From Chara braunii (taxonomy: Eukaryota > Streptophyta > Charophyceae > Charales > Characeae): DNA of 47,270 bases. Position 1 is the stretch's first letter. The number at the start of each line of letters is the position of its first letter. Positions 40,564 to 47,270 of the stretch are shown one piece after another. The position numbers were made by a program, and so were the translations under genes. Location: NCBI GenBank assembly GCA_003427395.1, contig BFEA01000429.1, positions 662,048 to 709,317 of the forward strand, given 5' to 3'. The notes under the pieces were generated by a model that made no database searches, was not told the origin of the DNA, and saw only the letters and a program-made list of their open reading frames with translations.

Positions 40564-41582
40564 TACCACTGTGGGTAAGCAGCGGCAAGGCTGTTAACGT
40601 CGGTGCCGGCAGACCAGGTCTTCGGCAAGCTGTTTGTCCACTTGCGGCGGTAAGCGGCAAGTAGCTAGGCTGTTGGCAGCGGCACCAGACTGAACATACT
40701 TGCATCACAACTATATTCCCACTTCTGTGGAAAAGTGTTGCCGAATTTTTTTAAGCGCCAACAGTAATAATTTGAAAGTGTTATGCTGCAGAAATATTGT
40801 CAGGGTGAACTATGTTGAAGCAAGGTGCTGGCCGTCGACAGCGACATCAGTAATTGTCGCTTTTGAGTGAAAATCATTAAGGAGGTGACACTTTTTTTTT
40901 TTTTTTTTTTTTGTCAACAAAACGGCGGAACGTCGTATATTGACCAGGAGGGACCGGTGGGACTCGTGAGCAAAACAGGCGGTACGGACAAGGGAAGAGT
41001 GATCCTTTATTTTTTGTGAGAACCAGGAGAGGCTCTGTTGACTAGCGACATCAACAGGAAGTGAAAAGGAAGGATGTGGGACTACCTGGGACTAGATNAC
41101 ACTAGTGGGCATCACCACGAACCACTCGGTACTAGTTGGTACCAACGCGGACCGCTTGGAATCATTTCGCGCAGGTGTGGGACGGCTGAAACTAGTTGGG
41201 ACTCGTGGGACTTACCGCCTTCACATATGAGACTGCTGCAAGAGGTACTCTTAAGTCGGGTGATGACAGAGATTAGTAACTTGCTCAGTTATACCTGAGG
41301 CTGCAGTTTTTTTCAACAAGGGATGCCGGTTACTTGAGTTCTTCTACTCGAACGAGGTCGAGGTCAAACTTTCGCTACTCAAGGCCAGTGGTTGGCACGG
41401 ATCAATCACACTTATGTGCACCCTCACGTAGTATGACCCTTTTTTTTTTTTTTTGTACTCGGAAAAAGGCTGAAAGGAAAAAAAGTGTGACAGGGCATGT
41501 TTGTGTGGGACTCTGGGTCTGACTTAGGCGATCCGTTCGTGTTTGAACTTGTTATACATTGACGTTGCCCGAAATCAGAATA

Positions 41583-41755
41583 ATGTTCGTCCGTCTCGCA
41601 CTGTGGATAAACGAACGACAAGGTGCATTTTTTTGGATATATCATGTAAGAAGGGTGTCTGCCAACAGGTTCGCCATCCTACGTACTAAGTCATTCTCTG
41701 AGTATGCTTGGCAAGACGAGGAGGACGAGCTCATAGAACAACTGAGCGACTAATG
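41583..41755 (+). pseudogene. possible coding remnant, unrecognised
   Basis: A frame from the ATG at 41583 reads MFVRLALWINERQGAFFW and ends with an acidic tail (WQDEEDELIEQLSD) and TAA. It lies directly upstream of the decayed frame at 41777. The two may belong to one gene or element, with an AG acceptor-like GTGTAG at 41771-41776 between them. Confidence 0.3.
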
Positions 41756-41776
41756 TGCTTTTGTTCTGATGTGTAG

Positions 41777-42426
41777 ATGTCTNGGGCACAACGGGATTTG
41801 ATAATTCTGAGCTATCTACTGGTTCATGACACACATGAGNATGATCTTATCATAGGAGCGGAGCAGCTTTTGCGAGTTCGAGATGACATTCCTACTCAGT
41901 GAATCGTCTTCATCGGTTTACTCGAAAACGGCGAGAANNTTTTCCCTCATAATTACGCGGAATTCCGGGTCAATACGGCATGGACTCCTGAGGAACTTTA
42001 NAGATATACTTTGTATTTTCTTCGCGNGAGTAACCTCCAATGTCTNTCTCGAGTCATTGTGAGTATTAGGATTACCTCGTCCGGTAAACGTTTCGGCGTC
42101 ATNCGGATCCGGAACACAGAAACTTGACACTTATTGGACTAAGTCGGCCTCTTTGAGTCATAGTGTGGAGACTAGCCTCACGGATGACCTCCCTCTATGG
42201 TACTCGAATTGTTAGAGTTATGAGAATTNAACGGATGACGACCCNNGTATTTGACGACGACGAGCTTGTGCGATTGGATTTATTGGAGGCTCAGGTACAC
42301 AGAGGAAGACAAATTTACTAGGGTTAGATATTGTCTTCTAGAAATCCTACTCGGATTCCAGAAAACACCTCACANAGACTTATCCCGTTGAGGAAGCCAT
42401 ATGACTTATTGCTTCACGAGATAATC
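41777..42426 (+). pseudogene. decayed protein-coding region with C-to-T type stops
   Basis: From the ATG at 41777 the frame reads about 41 residues (AQRDLIILSYLLVHDTHE and onward) to a TGA at 41900. It continues in the same frame with protein-like sequence (NYAEFRVNTAWTPEEL, then SNLQCL and RVIVSIRITSSGKRFGV) to a TGA at 42126. After a frame change it resumes at about 42157 (SLYGTRIVRVMRI, VFDDDELVRLDLLEAQVHRG), passes two TAG codons separated by one codon (42319-42327) and continues (NPTRIPENTS, RLIPLRKPYDLLLHEII) to a TAA at 42424. Several N positions fall inside codons. It looks like a transposon or host protein ruined by transitions and one indel. A PIF/Harbinger-like origin crossed my mind but is not supported by any catalytic motif seen. 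Confidence 0.45.
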
Positions 42427-42442
42427 TAAAAAACAAAACAAA

Positions 42443-42560
42443 AATACTCCATGCAGATAGGACCGCTGGATGGATAGTATTCGGACTAGATAATATAAAA
42501 AAAAAAAAAAAAAATACTGCATGCAGATAGGACCGCTGGATGGATAGTATTCGGACTACC
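42443..42560. repeat. 70-bp tandem duplication
   Basis: CATGCAGATAGGACCGCTGG followed by ATGGATAGTATTCGGACTA occurs at 42450 and 42520, separated by a poly-A run. Confidence 0.95.
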
Positions 42561-42564
42561 CCGA

Positions 42565-43170
42565 TGATTTCACTATCANGCCTTGGCATTGAGGGGTAAA
42601 TACATAAAAAAGAAAAAGTAANCAAATANTTTTTNATCAGTCTGAAGTCACCCATAGNCATTTTATAGAAGACTAGTATAGAAAACTTCAAGTTGTATCT
42701 TATGGGGCAACCTNAAAATGTTACCATGAAAACAAATTTAAAAAGGGTCTAACTATGAGATTCTGCTTAAAGGATTGAAAAAGGTTTCTCTGTGTATCTG
42801 GATGAGAAAGTCTTCTGTGTTTTGAGACTACATCAACGACAAGGAGGAATTACGTTAGCATAATCTTTTCATCANACTAAATTAATTATAGTAAACATTG
42901 TGCTNTGTTTTTATAGTAATGGTTGTTGAGATGATTTGATTGAAAGAACGACTTTGTATATATGTATTGTTTTAGACATGTGTGAGTTCGTTTGGATAAG
43001 TTATACATATATATGTAAGTATGTGAATGTTGCATGTAAGGGACTAGGGTTGAGTTGTGGGTTTCACGTATGGTTGAGACCCCCCTACGGCGTACGCTTC
43101 ATCCTTAGGAGATCAGTGCCCTAAGTGACGAACGACGTTCGGGTTCAATAAGCNTTTAATNGCGTGTACC
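42565..43170. other. no gene recognised
   Basis: AT-rich with many ambiguous bases; only short frames. Confidence 0.4.
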
Positions 43171-43174
43171 TATA

Positions 43175-43545
43175 CTACAGCGAGCGAGCAAACGTCCTCG
43201 NCTGACTCGCCTCTGCGATTGCACGTAAAAGTTTTCGCACGTGGGTCAATAGATCGGTGGGGATACACCCCTAAGGGTGGTGACANCCCCTCAGGGAAGA
43301 AAGCTTAGGGCTCGCAGGAACCTATCCTTTCGTAGGGGACCGCGAGATATACATTTGGCGCACCCGGCCAAAGCGGTGAAGGGACGACACGGCCGCTGCT
43401 GGTTATGTGGCTCATGAGATCATTTATGCGTCGCCCATAAGTTGTCTCTACCTTACGTTTTGTTCAAACTCCTGCTTGATATGGTCGGGATGACTCTCGC
43501 CTTTGTGAAAAGGTGGGAGCCGATTCGCTCGACAACGGGGCTTTC
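43175..43545 (+). repeat. long repeat A, copy 2
   Basis: Counterpart of 35575-35910, about 7.6 kb downstream. It joins repeat C at CGACAACG/GGGCTTTCC. Confidence 0.75.
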
Positions 43546-43955
43546 CTCAAAAAGAATGTCGACGACCTGTTAACGGGGTTTATGGGGCGTCGAGAAGGTC
43601 CACGGCCGAGGGTAGGGCACAAACCGGTAGGTCAATCAGTAACCGCAGAGGTTGGAGTGCGAACGACCAACAGTAGGTAGCAATAGGTCGTTCTTTGGTG
43701 GTGGTACATGTCGCCCGACCTTTGCTTTTTTAGCTTGGCCGACTTTCGTTTTTTAGAGGGCGAGTTTATTTTTGGGGTTATTTTGAAGCAGGCGGGGTCT
43801 AATAAGTGACACGAAAGGGACGGTCAAACGCCCTCGCTCCACCACTCACCAACTGTGCAAAATGTGAATGAATCTTCCCTTAGAACATGAAAGTATACAA
43901 CACCATAGTTTTTGTCTTTTGTGCATGTGCTCAGTAAGGCAGCGAGGCCCAAAGG
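43537..43955 (+). repeat. long repeat C, copy 1
   Basis: It matches 46552-46955, 3.0 kb downstream: GGGGCTTTCCTCAAAAAGAA, TGTCGACGACCTGTTAACGG, GACCAACAGTAGGT, CGTTCTTTGGTGG and TTTGCTTTTTTAGCTTGG, ending with a MITE F2 copy. Confidence 0.9.
43829..43950 (+). mobile_element. MITE family F2, copy in repeat C
   Basis: CCCTCGCTCCACCACTCACC, GTGCAAAATGTGAATGAATC and TTTTTGTCTTTTGTGCATGT lead to a right end GCAGCGAGGCCC. The terminal inverted repeat is partly decayed (ACTCACC versus CTCAGTA). Confidence 0.75.
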
Positions 43956-43974
43956 TAGGGCTCAGGGCATCGCC

Positions 43975-44095
43975 ACACCATTTTCTAAATTNNCAAAATG
44001 AGAATGAACTTCCCGCTAGTACATGGCCAGATGCACCCAACACATTTTTTGTCTTTTTTCACATTTCGAAAGTGGGGTGGCGTGTGACGAGGGCC
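43975..44095 (+). mobile_element. MITE family F2, diverged copy
   Basis: CAAAATGAGAATGAACTTCC, CTAGTACATGG and CATTTTTTGTCTTTTTTCAC match the F2 interior, immediately after the copy at 43829. Confidence 0.6.
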
Positions 44096-44336
44096 TTCCA
44101 CGACGGTCGATCGATGGTGGTGGAGGCCGGAGGAATGAGAAAAGTGCCACCTCGCCTGTCTTGCTCCTCACTCCCGGTTGGATGCGCTCCCGCACCCTGC
44201 GTGGTACACAGTTTTGATTCCATGGCATAGTCAACTTGTTTGGGGGTAGGGGATGATGATCTGGGTGGTAGAAACTACGGCCCAATCCCTAAGTTACTCT
44301 GACATAGGTTTTGGACAGCCCCATTCTCGTCGTGCC

Positions 44337-44655
44337 CTTTTACGATCTCCCTACCTCCTTTTCTTCATTCCCTCCATTCCCTCTTCCTCCACGTCTCTAT
44401 TGTCGCCCCCTGGCGCCTTTCACCTTCCTCCATTCGCTCCATTGCATTTCTCTTCACTGCCTCTCCTTTCTTCCGTTACTCTTCACCTCCAACATTCTCT
44501 CTCATCCCTCCTTCATTTCCCGTGACTTCGCCTCACCCTGTTCCTTGTCTGATCCCTCTGCCTCCTCCTTCCAAATCCCCTTCCCTCGCTAGGTCAGTTC
44601 TCTCGGCTCTCACTTTCTCTTTGCCTCCTCGACCTCTCCCTCTTCTTCCTCCTGG
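44337..44655. repeat. polypyrimidine tract, about 320 bp
   Basis: The plus strand is dominated by C and T (TCC, CTCC, TTCC units) without a strict period. Long frames through it are compositional. Confidence 0.8.
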
Positions 44656-44847
44656 CATCGGCTCATTAAACTTAGGAAAGTCTGGGCCAAATTCATCATC
44701 GAGCCATCACAAACACTTTTAATAGAAGGGAGTGTNTTGATTTTCAAATTGTACTTTCANGTGGCCGCCTGTCAGTTTCTNAACTACCACCCACTCNATA
44801 AAGGAATCCCTAACTTCTAGCAAACTCGCACATAGTCNATTCGCATA

Positions 44848-46555
44848 TTTCCTAACCCAGGTTTCTCCGTTTTTCTCTGGTGAATGCATGAAGAGGACCT
44901 TGCCCATTAATNTTTTCACTACAAAACAAGTGAAAAGTGGGATTNTAGGNGGGNCCTAAGTGCAATGATTACNCGCTTATTCATTCTCACACGTTGTGTC
45001 TAACTTTTTTTTNTTCTTTTNTTAATAAAAGTCGTGGTTATTGTAGAAGTTGGATTANAGACATANGAGAGTCACCTTCGGCACTCGCCCNCATGGTAGA
45101 GGCCCCCTNATCNTGTAGGACTCCCTCCCAACCTAGTTGTTTCGTNGTTTCTCNNGGCGCACTCCTACTCACGCTATCCTACCTCTTTGTCTACCAGTCA
45201 GGATTTCCACCCTTCAGTCCGGGCGTGACCTGACCGAANAGTGGTTGCAGGTACCANGGCTANGTTGAGCCCTACACACCCCACGTAGCCCCGATCGAAG
45301 CATATTCNAGCGAGCCACGCCACCCAGGTGCNTCACGCACTTCATACATACATTTCACTACATGTNCCATTGGTGGACCTATATTGTGTTCTTACTGTTG
45401 TGTACACAACTGTTGTTACTGTTGTTTGTTGTTAGGTTGCTCGTTGTGTNCACTATTGTTATTAATACTTGTTTGTTGATAGTGAACAGAACATGAGAGG
45501 CAAACAACCCAATCAATCCTATAGAAAGACCCCCCAACTCAATAGCCCTGCTAGCACCGGCCATAGACTGTGCTAAGTCTCACTCTCATCAATCGTTCCT
45601 CTTTCTATGGGTGGTCCGTAGGGTCCTAGTTTTAGAAAGACATCGACGTAAGTTATACTAGTATCTCTCTCAATAACCATTCCTGTTCCCCGGGCGAGCT
45701 GTCCTAAGTGGAACCCCTAATCCTAACCCCTCCCATGCCAAGTGGTTGACCCCTCCTAGATCTCCAGCTAGCAATGGGTTCCCCATCTAGTCCCTAGTAT
45801 TACCCCAATAAACCTGCCCACACCGACCTTAGACTGTACTAAGTCTCACTTTCGTCAACTGTTCCTAATTCTATGGGCGGTGTGTAGGTCTCTCGGCCCT
45901 CATCCCACTGCGTGAGTAAATTTGAACACACGACCTCATCCATGCAATCTACTATCGAACATATTGAGTTACAGTAACTATAGAAATTGAACGATTTGTG
46001 CGCAATAGCGAATTGGAAGGCAACTGATCAATCATCCTCAAGTACGAAAACACTCAAACAACCACTAGAACCAAGTTGTATCTAACACTTGCTTAGTCAT
46101 CCACAGTTTGAAAAAAACTTTGCCCTTCCCATTCTGCATAAGAATCCTATCATGCCCCTTCATCACCATCCACTTTGAGATTTTTTCCTGCCTAGCTACG
46201 TAAGGCGTAACGTTAGGACCTTCTTCATAGGTTCTACCTCTTTTCTAGAATGGGTTGGCAGCCGGATCAAGCTGCCATGCATCCTAATAGAGATGAATAA
46301 GTTGTTCTTGTAGGGCGGCACTAAGGGAGGTAGTTGGCTCATCAAAAAGAACAATTACGGCGCGGGCTTTAACCCTGTTCACCGTAGCGGTATCTATTTT
46401 GTTGCTCAAAGTCAGGACACCGACTCCATCTACAATCTCCGTCTCTCCGAAGTTGATGTTTGACTATGGAAAGAGTTCGTCATCAAAGCATAAATCCAGC
46501 AGTGCTGCAGCCAAAGGCTGCGTCTTACCCCGTTGCACTTTGTCGTGTAGCGGGG
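44848..46555 (+). repeat. long repeat B, copy 2
   Basis: Partner of 36272-37965, offset about 8.58 kb. Many N calls before 45520. It is followed directly by repeat C rather than by repeat D. Confidence 0.9.
45912..45972 (-). repeat. tRNA-like sequence inside repeat B, copy 2
   Basis: Counterpart of 37325-37385: AACTCAATATGTTCGATAGT and GTGTGTTCAAATTTACTC on the minus strand. Confidence 0.4.
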
Positions 46556-46955
46556 CTTTCCTCAAAAAGAATGTCGACGACCTGTTAACGGGGTTCATGG
46601 GGCGTCAAGAAGGTGCACGGTTGGGGGCAGGGCACAGTCGGCGCAGAGGTTGGAGTGTGGACGACCAACAGTAGGTGGCAATAAGTCGTTCTTTGGTGGC
46701 GGCGGGCGTCGTCCGTCCTTTGCTTTTTTTAGCTTGGTCGGCCTTCGTTTTTAAGTGGGCGGGTTTATTTTTGGGTTTGTTTTGGGGCAGGCGGGGTGTA
46801 ATAAGTGCCAGGGAAGGGACAATCAAACGCCCTCGCTCCACCACTCACCAACTGTGCAAAATGTGAATGAATCTTCCCCTAGAACATGGAAGTATACACC
46901 CCCATAGTTTTTATCTTTTCTGCATGTGCTTAGTAGTGCAGCGAGGCCCAAAGGT
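46552..46955 (+). repeat. long repeat C, copy 2
   Basis: Partner of 43537-43955. It abuts repeat B here, whereas copy 1 abuts repeat A. Confidence 0.9.
46828..46949 (+). mobile_element. MITE family F2, copy in repeat C
   Basis: Same order and length as 43829-43950, differing at a few positions. Confidence 0.75.
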
Positions 46956-46973
46956 AGGGCCCAGTTATGAAAC

Positions 46974-47060
46974 ACCCGCGGACGCGTCCGCGGGTCCGAT
47001 CTCAGATGGCGGACGCAGATGGGGCCGCGTCCGCGGCCGACCTGGTCCGCGGAGCGGACC
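46974..47060. repeat. three consecutive GC-rich palindromes
   Basis: A perfect 22-base palindrome centred on GGACGCGTCC lies at 46974-46995. GGCCGCG-TC-CGCGGCC is at 47023-47038 and GGTCCGC-GGA-GCGGACC at 47044-47060. All use the TCCGCGG/GGACGC vocabulary. Confidence 0.9.
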
Positions 47061-47099
47061 CGATTTTACCAGAGTTTTCCTAAATTAAATAATAGGTTA

Positions 47100-47118
47100 A
47101 TATATATATATATATATC
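47100..47118. repeat. (TA)n microsatellite
   Basis: TA repeat immediately upstream of the hammerhead-like motif. Confidence 0.9.
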
Positions 47119-47270
47119 AGCCTCCTGATGAGTCGGTGAAACTCCGACGAAACAGTTTGTCACAGCCCCTCGTTTGTTGTCCTATTCTCCCTCTCTGCCT
47201 ACGGTTTACCGGGCAGTTCTATTTGACAATATATACTACGACTTCGCTAGCTTCCTGCTACGGTTTTCTC
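47119..47270 (+). mobile_element. element with hammerhead-like motif, runs off the window
   Basis: The sequence after the motif (CACAGCCCCTCG, TTGTTGTC, TCTCCCTCTCTGCCT, then TTTGACAATATATA and CTACGACTTCGCT) is shared with the minus-strand element at 18000-18470. Its 3' end is not in the window. Confidence 0.55.
47125..47161 (+). ncRNA. hammerhead ribozyme-like core
   Basis: CTGATGA (47125-47131) is followed by a 5-bp stem II, GTCGG/CCGAC (47132-47136 with 47144-47148), then GAAA (47149-47152). A very short stem III, ACA/TGT around a GTT loop (47152-47160), precedes C47161, giving the GTC cleavage triplet. These are the conserved nucleotides of hammerhead ribozymes in the right order, in the short-stem-III form known from Penelope-like retroelements. 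I could not find pairing for stem I from the immediate flanks, so self-cleavage as a monomer is doubtful. Confidence 0.55.

Noticed and set aside
36272-46555. LTR retrotransposon with repeat B as LTRs
   Set aside because: No TG...CA ends, no primer-binding site or polypurine tract recognised, no gag-pol between the copies, and other repeats (A, C, D) interleave.

Overview
This window is repeat-dominated nuclear DNA from a eukaryote with a large, gap-prone genome. Two observations point to a plant-lineage host, perhaps a streptophyte alga such as Chara. One is an intact intronless gene for an arabinogalactan-type, GPI-anchored cell-surface protein (22787-23629, minus). The other is a U6 snRNA-like sequence with plant-type body sequence. 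The species is inferred, not proven. No prokaryotic operon, CRISPR array or rRNA gene was seen.

Layout. 1-8.7 kb: retroposon fragments with a conserved hairpin block, foldbacks (506-644 and the very regular 6830-7041), a 36-bp minisatellite (2682-3050), CAT/CAA microsatellites and G-rich tandem duplications (5271-5990). 8.7-9.7 kb: open frames that look like one frameshifted coding region. 10.9-12 kb: a small membrane-protein-like ORF and a 34-bp minisatellite (11218-11549). 12.85-13.39 kb: CT-rich DNA, an assembly gap and poly-A. 13.6-14.15 kb: a segment open on both strands. 15.2-18.5 kb: tRNA-like remnants, foldbacks, a short element with GTCCCACTAG termini and a minus-strand element carrying a degenerate hammerhead-like motif. 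19.3-21.3 kb: a ~300-bp higher-order satellite, then 83-bp and ~55-bp tandem repeats. 21.7-24.4 kb: a poly-A retroposon, the AGP gene and a second small same-strand ORF. 24.7-28.7 kb: TC/TG/AG microsatellites around a second gap, several miniature inverted-repeat elements, a U6 pseudogene and a second member of a foldback family. 29-35 kb: little coding signal, with degenerate ~100-bp repeats and a recurring hairpin unit. 35.5-47 kb: a mosaic of long direct repeats with scattered ambiguous bases, a decayed coding region whose stops look like C-to-T changes (41777-42426), a polypyrimidine tract, GC palindromes and a second hammerhead-like motif with an intact core at the right edge.

There is no multi-gene pathway here. 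The one gene I trust is the AGP. The rest is best read as layers of short non-autonomous transposons, retroposed RNAs and satellites, several of which recur within the window and so support each other as families. Coordinates of repeat edges are approximate because they come from reading by eye.
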